Source: Pomphorhynchus laevis
Lineage: Eukaryota > Acanthocephala > Palaeacanthocephala > Echinorhynchida > Pomphorhynchidae
Reading direction: 5' to 3'
DNA length: 64,000 bases
NCBI GenBank assembly: GCA_012934845.2
Contig: WNNJ02002420.1
Location: forward strand, 124,001-188,000
Notes under the pieces: model-generated
Seen by the model: the letters and a program-made list of their open reading frames with translations, nothing else
Database searches by the model: none
Told to the model about the DNA's origin: nothing
Shown here: piece by piece, positions 1 to 10,320 of the stretch
How the letters are laid out: each line of letters begins with the position of its first letter
Position numbering within the stretch: the first letter of the stretch is position 1
Program-made: the position numbers and the translations under genes

Positions 1-1
1 G

Positions 2-236
2 CGAAAATTTTACAGACTGTCTGAACGGGCAGTAGATGTTTGGAATAGTTTGCCTGAACCTATCGCTGCCATCACCAATTTCCTCGCTTTCAAAAACAGG
101 GTTCGACGTTGGATATACGTCCAGGCTGATTTGTCACCTTTTCTAACCTACCCATTTGGTTGATCTTTTTTCTGTATTGTGTGATCGGCTTAAAGCCTTA
201 TGGCTAAGTCTGAACTTGATAATAATAATAATATGT
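2..236 (+). mobile_element. LINE E (CR1/Jockey-group) 3' end fragment
   Basis: The first 163 bases read in frame as the last part of a LINE reverse-transcriptase ORF, with the motif VWNSLPEPIAAI and the terminal residues LTYPFG before a TGA stop at 161-163. A short 3' UTR and a tail of repeated ATA/AAT follow at about 219-236. By eye it matches, in inverse orientation, the last 235 bases of the longer copy at 51857-54112, and I saw no difference. It is a 5'-truncated copy cut by the window edge. The near identity suggests recent activity of this family. Confidence 0.85.
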
Positions 237-1830
237 TTAACTCGTTTCTATGTGAAGATCTGCCACCTCAGGAATGGAGAGAGGGAATGGTGAAGGTTCT
301 TTATAAAGGTAAGGGTAATAGATATATCCCTGATTCCTATCGTGGTATATCACTCCTGAATCAGTCATACAAACTCTTGACGCAGATCGTTTATATACGA
401 CTAATTAGATATCGGCAGCATTTACTTCCATTTGAGCAATATGGATTTCGACAAGGCACATGTACGAGTGATGCTCTTAGAGTTTTACGAGCACTTGTAA
501 TAGAAAAGTTCTAAGCGCATAAATCACTCTAAACGATTTTTGTGGACTTTGAGAAGGCTTTTAATTCCATAGATCAAAACTTATTATTGAGAAAGGTTAA
601 ACATGGCGCTAAAGTATATGGCCGCTTTCTTCAACTTATAAGCAGCATCCTTCAACCAAGTTCACTTAGAATATTTGACGGGATTCAGTTTTCACAATCC
701 TTTTGCGTAAACCGTGGTGTCTTGCAAGGAGATCCTCTTAGCCCCCTACTTTTTGCTTTCTTCGTTATGGACATCCCAAACTGCCTATGTCGAAATTCGA
801 ATAGGGTATGGTCAGTGATGTATGCAGATGATCTTGCATAGTGTGGGATACTATATCCTCTTCTCAAAGAACCTTAGATGCGTTGTATTATTATTGTACA
901 TCTTACAAAATGAAGGTTAACATCGAAAAGACCAAAGTCGTCAAGTTTCGTAAGGGTGGTCCACGGTGCAAGCATGATCAGCTTACATTTCGGCAACGAG
1001 TCAAAATAATTACGGCAACAAGTTTGATCCATAATCTGGGAAGTCTCTCTTTCGAGAGTGCATTGAGGTATTTCAGAGTCATGTTGCTGCCCATGATTAG
1101 TTATGGTCTTTCTGTTGTATGGAATTATTTGACTTCCGGTAATTTCATGCAGCTCGACAGATGTCAGTCAAGATTCTTAAAGCGCATAGTGGGAGTTTCA
1201 CCAAAGACATCATCCACGTTAGTTTCTACCATGCAGCTGTACCACCTTTATCCGTATATCTGCGCAGTCTTCTTAATATGATCGAAACTATTAATTATAC
1301 TGCAAATCTAGAAAAATTTAACAAGAAAGTATCTGGGATTGATCCGGAACACTTTTTAACGCCAGTTGCCTGTCAACGGCATTGGAAAAATTCACACACT
1401 TTTAAGCGGCCATTGGTTTGGCGTTTCTCTACTCATGGGTATCACGATAAGATTTGTCGTATGCACATTCCTTTACATTCGCGATCGTCGTGCTGTTCGT
1501 GCAAATTTTGTTTGTGCACTTGCTGGTCATTGCTTCATATTTTCGAATGTCCATATTGGCAGAATTTGAGTTTGCAAGATCTCGATCGTATGAAGTAAAG
1601 TGCACGATCTATCTAAGGCCTTTTAAGAGGAACAGTGCAGAAGCATTAGGGGCATAGTATATGACGAAAAGAAGATGCAATATAGTGGTACAACGTCTAA
1701 CATCAGCATCCGTTTAAATTGACTGTATTTGATTTATTGTAACTATATTTTCTTTCTTTTATATTTTGTTGAAACCGAGAGGCGCGATGGCAATAAATTT
1801 TCTCTTCGGTTATATTATATTATATGAATA
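237..1830 (+). mobile_element. LINE D, 5'-truncated reverse transcriptase
   Basis: Three successive reading frames carry a non-LTR reverse transcriptase: a fingers region with the motif YRGISLLN and GFRQG (237-514), the palm with FEKAFNSID, GVLQGDPLSPLLF and the catalytic YADD (542-841), and a thumb/connection segment (841-1598). A C-terminal cysteine/histidine cluster ends in HIFECPYW, the place where many LINEs have a zinc knuckle. The 5' part, including any endonuclease, is missing and the frame shifts at least twice, so it is dead. The 3' UTR runs to an A/T-rich tail near 1800. A related fragment lies at 44560-45745. I cannot assign the clade securely. Confidence 0.75.
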
Positions 1831-1837
1831 ATATTAA

Positions 1838-2153
1838 ATCAGCTAACTGAGTCTACGTATTTAATATAATTACAAAATAAACAAAACATAATAATGCTAA
1901 ATCAAAATTTAATAATTAAATAATAAAATTAATAATTGTTTTTAGATTTTCTATGATTTAAATCAAGTTAAAAAAATGAAATTTAAAATAAACGTCATTT
2001 TTATGAATTAACTAATAAATAACAGACGTTGTATCAGAATAAGAATTAGAGGTCATCAGGAGGAACTGCTATGCTATCAGGTTTCGGCCCCTAACTCCTC
2101 TACCCAACATAGCAGCGGGGCCAAATACATGCTAATGATGTATTTCCTCTGAA
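1838..2153. repeat. PLE-terminal repeat block (R1), copy 1
   Basis: A block of about 315 bp lies just beyond the 3' end of the minus-strand PLE at 2243-4985. It recurs almost unchanged in inverse orientation at about 19290-19605, and in shorter or more divergent form at 33600-33660, 34620-34835, 38940-39090 and 42590-42755. Two copies directly follow the same PLE type (here and at 33.6 kb), so it is probably the 3' terminal sequence of that family. It contains the structured segment listed at 2059-2122. Confidence 0.7.
2059..2122. other. Candidate structured RNA: three interleaved helices
   Basis: Three pairs of complementary segments occur in interleaved order: GGAGGA (2059-2064) with TCCTCT (2096-2101, one G-U), CTGCTATG (2066-2073) with CATAGCAG (2108-2115), and GGCCCC (2086-2091) with GGGGCC (2117-2122). 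The order is a pseudoknot. In the copy at 34778-34831 the third pair has changed on both sides (CACC with GGTG), a compensatory change; the 42.7 kb copy keeps the first two. This suggests selection on an RNA fold at a PLE terminus. The active strand and any catalytic role are unknown. Confidence 0.45.
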
Positions 2154-2242
2154 ATAACTATCTAGTATCTTATTCTAATACAAAGTATATTATTTATTAT
2201 CCATCCATAAAAATTTGCCACTTAAGAGTTTAAATTTATTCT

Positions 2243-2849
2243 TTATATTATTGTGTTGATGTTATTTTTACAGTAACCTATTTTAAAATATGTATCTATT
2301 AAATTATTTAAATGATTTTGAAGAAAGCCAATATCATTACATATTGTTGCAATTCTTAAAATTTCATTATTTAATGTATTATATTTTATATTATATGGTA
2401 TGCATGAATGATCATGCAAAAATATGTTTCTTGTAAATTTAAATATGTCATCTTTACGATATAAATTAATAGTAGTTTTAGTTAATGTTAATTTAATGTT
2501 CATATCTAGATATACACCTTCTTTATCATTAATATTGGTTTTGTTAAGAATAAGGCTTTCTGGATAAATGTGCTCACTAATTGAATAAAAATTATTAGAA
2601 TTAAATACACATATATCATCAATGTATCGAAACATATATTTCATATATTTATATTAGTTTAGATTTAGTTTTTACACAGTTATGAACAAATTCATATTCT
2701 ATAAAGCTTAAAAACAAGTCAGCTATAATTGGGCTACTATTACCACCCATTGGAACACCTTTTACTTGTCTAAATATAGATGTCCCTACTTTTAAATAAT
2801 TTTGATTTATCAAAATATTTAAGGATTCTATTAATTCAATTTTATCCAT
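2243..2849 (-). pseudogene. PLE reverse transcriptase palm and thumb, two frames
   Basis: Two adjoining open stretches (2649-2849 and 2243-2644) carry motif B (RQVKGVPMGGNSSPIIADLF) and the catalytic motif RYIDDICVFN of the same PLE, followed by the family thumb region (YLDMNIKLTL, FLHDHSCIPY). A single frame change near 2645 separates them. The element 3' UTR and the R1 block follow at lower coordinates. Confidence 0.8.
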
Positions 2850-3126
2850 ATATTTATATTTATTTGATGGTTTAATTTTTGTTAGATAGGCGTTATAATT
2901 ATTATAACATATATATGTATATCTTTTTCCGAATATAAGATTAATTAATTTTACTAACGCTTCTTTAATATCTACTAAACCTAGATTTGTATAAAGAGTA
3001 CTAAAATCGTATGTATTTATATTTTGAAAATTTATTCCTTTTGTCTGTTCTAAAAATTCTTTTGTAGAATTAATACTGAAATAGTGTTTTATACCAGTAT
3101 TAATTTCGATTACCTTGCAATATTTT

Positions 3127-4320
3127 TTAAAAGTGTGCTTTAATTACTTTAAGTATTTTATTCATATAGACAGAAAGTGGTTTTAATGTACATTTAAACG
3201 CACTACATATGAACCTAGGTTTTATTGGATTTTTATGTAATTTTGGATTCCAATATAATATAGGTATAGTTTTATTATCTAATTCAACCTTTATACCCTT
3301 TTTATCCATTATAGAACAGTGACTTGTAATAATTGTTTCTAAACTCAACTCACTACGTTCATATGGTGGATTTACATTTAAATCATTAGAATTAACCTCT
3401 TTCACTTGTATATCGTAATAAAGCTTTTTGCATATGAAGACAAAGTTATTACTAGCTTTATCAATAGTTGTTATTATATAGTTATCCTTTAATTTAGTAA
3501 GTTCTTTATACATATCTTTATTAATTTTATCTTTTCTTTTATAATTGTTTGTTATTTTCATTTTATTTTTAATTTTATCAAATATATAATCTTTCCAAAT
3601 TTTTATCTTAGATATATTCGAGCTTTCACTATTAATCAGCTTACTAAAGTAATCATTTAAGTTATTATATAACGAATTGTAAATTTTATTTTTGTCGTTG
3701 TTATTATTTAATCTATATTTATACCCTTTTGATATCAGCTTTCTTAATTCACAATTTTCAATTAATTCTAGATTATGGGTACATATATGTTCATTTATTT
3801 TATCAAAACTAAGACTTTTACAATTACATTCTGTTTCCATTATGTTTCTAATATTATCGTTACATATTGATTTTAATTCTTTATTATAATTACAAATTTT
3901 TCGTCCTAATGGTGGTAGGAGTTTATACCTTATTTTAGGAATATATTTACTTAAATCTGACCCTATTATTTCTTTACTTTTAGAATTATTTAAAAGTCCG
4001 GCTATATTTATGTTATCTATACATTTATTAATGAAGTTTATGGTTAATGTATATTTTCTATTGTTATTATTTACATTTATTGTATAATTATAGTATTTTG
4101 TATTACAATAACTGTCTATTATACAACTTAGCCTATCATTGTCGTTAATTAATTTTTGATTTATTGAACCTATTATATCTTTAAAAAAACTTCTTATATT
4201 TACATAAAGATCTTTTAGCTTATTATCACTTAAAAGTTGTTTGAATATTTCTAATTGTTCATTTATATACATCTTTTTTAATATTTTTAACTCTATTTTT
4301 CCTATTCCTTTTATCACCAT
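3127..4320 (-). pseudogene. PLE reverse transcriptase, N-terminal half (397 aa)
   Basis: A lysine/asparagine-rich ORF of 397 codons covers the linker after the GIY-YIG domain and RT fingers motifs. Near its end are TTIDKASNNFVFICKK and, about 60 residues later, WNPKLHKNPIKPRFIC, both typical of Penelope RTs before motif A. The GIY-YIG segment just upstream is in another frame and overlaps the start of this ORF, so the annotated methionine (GTGATAAAAG context) is only the first ATG of the open stretch and not necessarily a real start. The palm continues in other frames below 3126. Confidence 0.8.
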
Positions 4321-4853
4321 GACTTCTTGGTTTGCGTTTAACTGGATTATTATAATATAGTTGTTTATTATGTATTATACTACTCCTGCCAATTCCTTGT
4401 ACCACGTCATTTAATCCTAATGGGTACATGCAATTAAGCGTTTTAATCCAAAAATCTTCTTTTTCTAATAGTTTTTGATTTAATATTGAAATGTTTTATT
4501 CGATAATATGTTCTAAAATAAATAATTTACAGTTTTTAATATCATGTCCTATTAATCTCATATGTTTATGAAATATAGTTTGACTATTATGCTGTATATT
4601 ATATATGTGTTGCCTAAACCTAGTCTTTAACATTTGATATGTTTTTCCTATATATTACAATCCACATGTACATTGTATAAGATACACTACACCTGCGGTA
4701 TTGCAGTTACAATTATTATTAATATTTAATGAAAAACATTTGTTTGTCGTATTACTTACGATACAATTATTATTATTTATAACATCACAAACTATACAAT
4801 TTTTTCTGTTACATTTAAAAGATCTAAAATTGAAATCATTAGTACTTACGTAT

Positions 4854-4884
4854 AATTCACAAATATTAATAATATTTGTGAATT
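4854..4884. repeat. Near-perfect 31 bp palindrome
   Basis: AATTCACAAATATTA is followed at once by its reverse complement around a one-base imperfect centre. It lies just 5' of the cysteine-rich segment of the PLE on its coding strand. It could be an accidental AT-rich hairpin. Confidence 0.6.
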
Positions 4885-5027
4885 GTAATGAGGCGACTAA
4901 ATACCATTCACTCTTAAATACACATTTTACATTACAAAACTTTCTTTGTTACAAACATCTTACAATCAAATAAAATACACGAATATCTAAGATATCATCT
5001 AATATCATCTGTAACTGGAGACTTCGC

Positions 5028-5450
5028 GTGTTTCATAAAATCTACAACACATTGCCGTTGGAAACTCCTTGGCGAATGGAAGGGACAAAGCTTGGAATTC
5101 GCCCGCATTGTAACAGGCCAATCACACTTACAAAATTCGGAAATGTACGTTTTCACAAGAGTTTTGGGGTTCGGTTCCCAGGCACTAGCTGCGCTTCGAT
5201 TGTTGATTACACACCCAATATTTCCTCCCATGTCAAACTTACAGCCGAACGTCTAACCTACAAAGGATCTGAAATGGCTTCGATCAACGACGTTTCCCAA
5301 AATTTAAATGCATATGAAATGCTTCACCGTATTTTGGCATCACCTACGCTGACAGTAAGACAAATCCCTTGGAGTTTACGAAATAAAGCAGCTCGCATTT
5401 TTACCAATCTTATTGAGGAGGCACTAGAACATAAATCGTCATATAGCTAG
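5028..5450 (+). pseudogene. RLE-LINE N-terminal region
   Basis: An open stretch of 140 codons with a zinc-finger remnant (PHCNRPITLTKFGNVRFH; the first cysteine of the usual C-x2-C pair is replaced) and the segment IPWSLRNKAARIFTNLIEE. The latter aligns by eye with IPKGARYHTAKAFTRLLND in the minus-strand element ending at 42362, which supports common ancestry. The element continues past the stop in the next frame. Confidence 0.65.
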
Positions 5451-5459
5451 ACTAGTCTT

Positions 5460-6017
5460 TTGGGGTTCGCAAAAGTGTGCCTATCAGCTCATTCAGATGA
5501 TCACCGAAATGTACGAAAACATAAAGAGAATGCACTAAAGTCAGCCGAAAACAGGCAGTTTGACACTTCCTTTCTCACGCATGTTTGTGCTCAACAAACG
5601 ACCCGACATAAACACGACAAATCAAAGACAATGACAATCGAACTTGTGCGACAGGGAAACTACGGCAAAGCAATGAAACGAAAATCTTCGTTACGGCTGG
5701 CGCCGTTCACAGAACATACACACCGTAAGCTCACAGATTTGCACCCACCCGGTAAAGGTATTATAACCTCAATCCCAACGGCAGAACACGGTATTGTCAT
5801 CGATTCAGATACCGTTCGTGATTCAATTTTCTCATTCCCCTCTGCATCGTCACCAGGTTGTCTGGGTTTAAGAGCCGAACACCTACAAGACATGTCCACA
5901 GCGGATCAGTCTGGACAGCTTCTAAGCCGCCTGACACATCTGATAAATTATATGGCAGCCGGTGACCTCTCTGTAGATATATCTCGATATTTTCGGGTGC
6001 ATATCTTATCGCTCTAG
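5460..6017 (+). pseudogene. RLE-LINE pre-RT region
   Basis: An open stretch of 185 codons between the zinc-finger part and the reverse transcriptase. It contains SPGCLGLRAEHLQDM, the segment that precedes RT motifs in this LINE group (compare MDGLRPQHLKDMM in the 41.4-41.6 kb copy). The downstream IRPIAAGELLRRVCAKC motif (6040-6080) is in another frame. Confidence 0.65.
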
Positions 6018-6058
6018 AAAAACCAAATGGAGGTATACGCCCAATAGCGGCAGGAGAA

Positions 6059-6652
6059 TTGTTACGAAGGGTGTGTGCAAAGTGTATTTGCACGAAGATG
6101 CGCGATAAGTTCACTCAAATATTTCAACCACAACAGGTCGGTGTTGCAGTGGTAAATGGCGCAGATTTAATAATTCACCAGGTTCGACGATTGCACGAAC
6201 AGATGCACACCTCGGAAAATTGGGTATGGGCGAAAGTAGATGTTTCGAACGCATTTAATACAGTTGACATGCAATGCTTTATTGACGCAGTCGACATTGA
6301 AGCACCTTCTATCGGACCGTGGATCAAATGGTGCTACTCGCAACCATCAAAATTACGATTTGGAGCAGCAAAAAGCCTTACATCGTCAGCAGGAGTACAA
6401 CAAGGGGACCCTCTGGGCCCATTCCTTTTCGCACTGGCAGTCCAACCGATTATTCGGAAAGTCGACTCGATCACAGGTATCGGTTTTAACAAGTGGTATT
6501 TAGGCGATGAAATAATTGTAGGTGAACCCAAGGCAGTTGCTATCACATTAAACATGATTGCAAATGAGCTGGAAAAAATCGGACTATCAATGAATTGGCA
6601 AAAAACTGAATTAATAGGCCACACAGAAGCAATTATCTCAACGCAGACATGA
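6059..6652 (+). pseudogene. RLE-LINE reverse transcriptase core
   Basis: 197 codons with RT motif A (VDVSNAFNTVD, about residues 61-71), motif B (GVQQGDPLGPFLFALAVQ, about 110-127) and a motif C that reads WYLGDE where functional relatives have YLDD. The second catalytic aspartate position is therefore disturbed, in line with a dead copy. Upstream and downstream parts of the same polypeptide are in other frames. Confidence 0.75.
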
Positions 6653-6808
6653 TGGACTCACTCTCCACATACCAATACTGACGGCAATTTCCCTCTTTTA
6701 GGATGCCCAATTGGTTCGCAAGAGTTTGTAGAAGCATATCTCATTAATAGTTGCTTACCAAACCTAGTAAATGACACAGAGCTTGTTGCGTCGCTTCCGG
6801 ACGCTAAT

Positions 6809-7462
6809 GTGGCTTACCTGCTATTGCGCCACTGTGCTTCAGCTCAACGAATAGCATTACTAATGAGGAATGTAGATCCAGCAAGCACCGACCTTTTCTG
6901 TAAGCAGTTTGATAATGCTGTGATACGGGCGATGGAAATCACCGCTTCAATACAACTGTCAGCGCGAACACGATCTCAAGTTGAGCTCCCACTAAAAATG
7001 GGCGGTCTGGGCCTTAGGAGTACAAACAAACACAGAGCGGCAGTCTTTGCAGCAAGCGTCAGCACAGTGACCGCGTTTGTGAACCAGGATCCAAATAAAA
7101 TTCCGGCCTATGTAAACGCGAAGGAAATACTTGCGCTACACGGAGCAGAAGTGGAACAACAGGCTTCATCCACAAGACAACATCAAATATCGTTCAAAAT
7201 TAACTCAGAGAAGCGTAAAAATCTATTAGACACTGGAGATGATCGGACAAGGGCCAGACTAATAGCGGTATCACAGCCACATGCGAACGCATGGTTACAA
7301 TGCGCCCCAAATCGAAGTCTCGGCCTAGCTCTCACCGACCAAGAATTTACAATTCTTATAAGAATGTGGTTAGGCCTGCAAATTGCTCCAAGTGGCTACC
7401 CTTGTAGTCGATGTTTTCGAAACGCAGATGCTGAGGGCTTCCATGCACTAACTTGCAACTAA
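6809..7462 (+). pseudogene. RLE-LINE connection region and Cys/His cluster
   Basis: 217 codons after the palm. It carries the conserved LPLKMGGLGLRS segment (about residues 62-73) and ends with CSRCFRNADAEGFHALTC, the C-C-H-C cluster that sits just before the RLE nuclease in this LINE group. The next ORF overlaps by ten bases in another frame. Confidence 0.7.
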
Positions 7463-7971
7463 GGTGGTTTTCAGGAATGCGTCATAATGGAATTCGTGAC
7501 GTTGTACTCCAGGCGGCACAATCATCAGGAATGCATGTGGGTTGCGAGGTTCGCAACCTTGTCCAAAATCTACAAGAACGGCCAGCCTATATTCTGATCT
7601 TCGGGGATCCCTCAGATGCTATAGATTTCGTGGTAACACATCCACTACAGAAATCCTTTATTCGCCAGTCAATTTATGTGCCTGGTTACGCAGCTGCGCA
7701 GTACGCATCATCGGTCAAAGATAGAAAGTACCGTGCTAAAATGATTGAGGCGAGATATAACTTCATACCTGTAGTCTTGGAGTGTTACGGCGGCTGGAAT
7801 ATGGAAAGGGAGAAAATCATCAGACGAATCGCCCGATCCTTAGCAATTCGATCATCTCCACCATACAGCATCGCATCTGCACGGCTCTTTCAACGAATAT
7901 CAATATTACTCATGAGAGGAAATTCAAAAGCTATATTATCTAGCATTGATATGTTAAACCGACCGTATTAA
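7453..7971 (+). pseudogene. RLE-LINE restriction-like endonuclease domain
   Basis: 172 codons covering the C-terminal nuclease. Recognisable pieces are RPAYILIFGDPSDAIDFVV (the proline-aspartate-type catalytic region), KDRKYRAKM, FIPVVLECYGGW and a terminal helix ARLFQRISILLMRGN. The same segment occurs at 13949-14491 and 16388-16930, where the ORF continues past the stop that ends it here, so this copy is slightly shortened. Confidence 0.75.
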
Positions 7972-8149
7972 GAGATTGCTAACCCCATAATGGAGAATCC
8001 CACACGAAGAATGAACCCCTTCCAGGCACTTGATCTGGCTGGTTAGAAGTCTGGCGCTGCATTCGAAGCGGAACATGTCAGAAAGGTGTTTGCGAAGGTG
8101 CAATTTGATGTCAACGATTGTGAATATTATGTCCACGATTGTCAATATT

Positions 8150-8350
8150 ACTAATCAATCAGTTAACTAATCATATCAAATAGGACAGAGAATCGTTTAC
8201 AATATCTTTACAAAATATTTAAAGTTACTTTAGGTTTATTATTCGGCATAATAATATTCGAGTTTTTACGAATGTAATAAACCTTAAGAATTTTTCTATT
8301 TAAACAATTGGTTTCTTTTGCTAAAACAACAGTATTTATTCGCAACAGTA
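8150..8350 (-). mobile_element. PLE GIY-YIG 3' fragment
   Basis: On the minus strand this stretch matches by eye the end of the PLE nuclease ORF at 11277-11528 (shared pieces include the segment for VVLAKETNCLN and the last residues before the stop). It is only the 3' end of a canonical PLE with C-terminal nuclease, and it is mutated. Confidence 0.65.
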
Positions 8351-9500
8351 TTTATTCAGTTTGCTGATCTTATTCGTTTAGTAATAACCAATTATAAGAT
8401 TGACTAGTTAATTAGTTATTAACAAAAATTACAATATAATTTGGACAAATATTCAACAACACGTTCAATTAATTAATATCATCAGATGTTCATAATCATA
8501 TCAAATAGAACAGAGAATCATTCCTATAAAGTTGCCAGAGAAGATAAGTGAAGATTTCGATTCAAAGAAAGTATTGTACATCTTTCTAAATATCAAAAAT
8601 TGTCAATTTTATGAAAATGAAATTATTTTTGTACATTATTTGTTCAAAACTACAATGTCAACTGAAATTATTGTGGATTAACTCTAGATCTCCTAAGAAA
8701 TAATCCGCTATTAATCCACGCCAACAACAATATTTAAAAATGCTAAATTAGTGGTCCCATTTTAATAATACAACTTAAGGGGTAACTATCACAATTTTTG
8801 CTTGATATTCTTAGGTCAACCGATTCCTCGGAACAAAAAAACAAGCAGCAGAACATCATCAGCGAAACGAAAAACATAATCCAAATGAAATCGAACTTTA
8901 AATAAATATTCGATAAAAAAGTTCATCTCGATATTCTACCCTTGTAAAATATGAACATCAACAAACTCCGGAAGTGGCTCTAACACACTCCAGAAGCGAC
9001 TCCGGAAGTAACTCTAACATACTCCAGAAGCGACTCTAACACACTCCAGAAGCGACTCTCACTTTTTGATTAGAAAACGAACTAGCTGCATTTAACCCCG
9101 ATCTTATTGGTACAATTAATAAATATCTTCACTTATCTTCCGTTAACTAATCCTATCAAGTAGAACAGAATTATTCAACAAAAGTGCGAATCGTGATGTT
9201 AAAATACTTAAAACTAATTTGTGTTGTTGTGAAATGCCTACAAAAAATCACAGATACAACATAAGATAAAGAAATGTTTAATATGAAATGTTTCAATACA
9301 TTGATGATATATGTGCATAGGGGCATCTTTATTTATTTAGATATATACGTATCTATATGTATAATCATATATAATAAATATTATAGCTATAGTTATTAAT
9401 AACTATAACGCTATAATAACTATAAGACCTATAACGCCCATAACTATAACGCCCATCTAACATAATATTGAATAAGGCATAATATTATAACAATATTAAT
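8351..9500. other. Non-coding AT-rich stretch with short repeats
   Basis: No gene is visible. A motif of about 26 bases beginning AATCATATCAAATAG recurs at about 8160, 8497 and (diverged) 9148. A minisatellite lies at 8960-9065. The last part (9330-9460) is an AT-rich simple-sequence tract with repeated ATAACTATAACG-like words. Confidence 0.6.
8960..9065. repeat. Minisatellite, about 20-24 bp unit
   Basis: Four to five imperfect copies of a unit containing CTCCAGAAGCGACTCTAACA follow each other. The unit is GC-richer than its surroundings and has no coding sense. Confidence 0.75.
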
Positions 9501-10060
9501 AAGATAAATTCCACGATGCAATTTGTGCCCGCTATGGATTGGGACTGGTTGAGTCTCCAGCTCGCTGTACATGTGGTTCCCTTTTCAATATATGCCATGC
9601 ACTATCGTGTCGCACCGGAGGAACTACAATAATTCGGCACGACATAATGAGAAATTTGATTGCAAATAAGCTTGAAAAGGTGTGTAAAGACATCTCAATA
9701 GATCCACAGATACGGCCTGTTCCAATTGATTGTCGATTCTCCAACACTACCACTTGCAGAGACCCTTGTGCGAGGTCCGACATTGCTTGCCGTGGGCTTT
9801 TTCGGAGGCTCGATGGTGCGATCGTTTTTGGATATATATGTTTTCAACCCAATGGCGCCATCGAACTCTCACATGACCCCGACCATCAGTCACGCATATC
9901 ACTCTACAAGGAAGTTCGCAAAGTATAGACAACGCATTCCTGAAGTTGAAAGAGCAACTTTCATTCCCGTGATATTTTCAACAAGCCGGAACATTGGAGC
10001 AGAAGCACAGCAATTGTTGAGGTGGATTGCAGCCAAATCTTCTACTTCATAGAAGTTGCC
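9500..10060 (+). mobile_element. Retroelement family C, C-terminal domain fragment
   Basis: Open stretches at 9539-9928 and 9726-10052 together show the features CTCGSLFNICHALSCRTGG, RHDIMRNLIANKLEKVC, RSDIACRGLF and FAKYRQRIPEVE followed by FIPVIFSTS. This pattern ends the polyprotein of a multi-copy retroelement family common in invertebrates; I could not settle its clade. Other fragments lie at 55990-57175 and 59570-61245 on the minus strand. The copy is broken. Confidence 0.6.
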
Positions 10061-10320
10061 ATACTCCGAGAGTATCCGACGCATTCGCTCAGATATAAGT
10101 TTAACTCTTGCGTTCGCTGCCTCAATGTGTATAAGAGCGACCAGAATGTCAGTTAGAAGCCAAACAGCATGTAGGCGATGTATGAATGTGACGATTGCTT
10201 CATAAAGCACGACGAAGAGAACTGCTCGTATCCTATAGGTGCCCACATCAGAAGTATAAAAGAACACGAAGTTGTTGCACTACTTAGTTTTCTATTTTTA
10301 TTATAACTTTTGTCTTATTA
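10061..10320. other. No gene recognised
   Basis: The tail after the family C fragment continues with weakly similar sequence on the plus strand (possibly the rest of that domain, out of frame) to about 10260. The reverse-strand ORF at 9899-10267 is only the shadow of it. Confidence 0.4.

Larger units (their letters stand above)
2150..4985 (-). mobile_element. Penelope-like element with N-terminal GIY-YIG (Naiad/Chlamys-like order)
   Basis: Reading from high to low coordinates on the minus strand: a cysteine-rich segment (about 4770-4850), a GIY-YIG endonuclease (about 4540-4740, with VVYLIQC and YIGKTYQMLKTRFRQH), then the reverse transcriptase (4320 down to 2243). Canonical Penelope elements have the nuclease at the C-terminus; the permuted order seen here is known for the Naiad, Hydra and Chlamys groups of PLEs. 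The RT has KLHKNPIKPRF, YDFSTLYTN, KGVPMGGNSSPIIAD and the catalytic FRYIDD. A few frameshifts and a stop break the ORF. The ends are approximate. Further 3' pieces of this family occur at 10.3-10.8 and 32.5-33.5 kb. Confidence 0.85.
5000..8060 (+). mobile_element. RLE-type LINE (family B1), near full length, decayed
   Basis: A 3 kb retroelement relic with the order expected of LINEs that carry a restriction-like endonuclease (RLE): an N-terminal zinc-finger remnant (HCNRPITLTKFG with a following His, about 5100-5160), a conserved pre-RT region (5280-6020), reverse transcriptase (6020-6700), connection region (6809-7460), a cysteine/histidine cluster (CSRCFRNADAEGFHALTC, about 7400-7458), and the RLE domain with AIDFVVTHP, KDRKYRAKM and FIPVVLECYGGW (7550-7970). 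It is most like the NeSL/Utopia/R2-type group; clade not settled. Five open stretches in shifting frames show it is inactive. A related C-terminus is preserved at 16388-16930. Confidence 0.82.

Noticed and set aside
2059-2122. R1 block as an HDV-like ribozyme
   Set aside because: A double-pseudoknot reading is possible on the plus strand, but P4 is missing, P3 is only about three pairs and the strand is antisense to the PLE; kept only as a structured-RNA candidate.
2041-2153. R1 block as a hammerhead ribozyme
   Set aside because: CTGATGA and GAAA words are present on the minus strand but in the wrong order and spacing. A type II arrangement gives a possible stem but needs two extra bases before GAAA and lacks a cleavage triplet.
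9899-10267. 122-aa minus-strand ORF
   Set aside because: It lies antisense to the family C fragment and has no recognisable motif.
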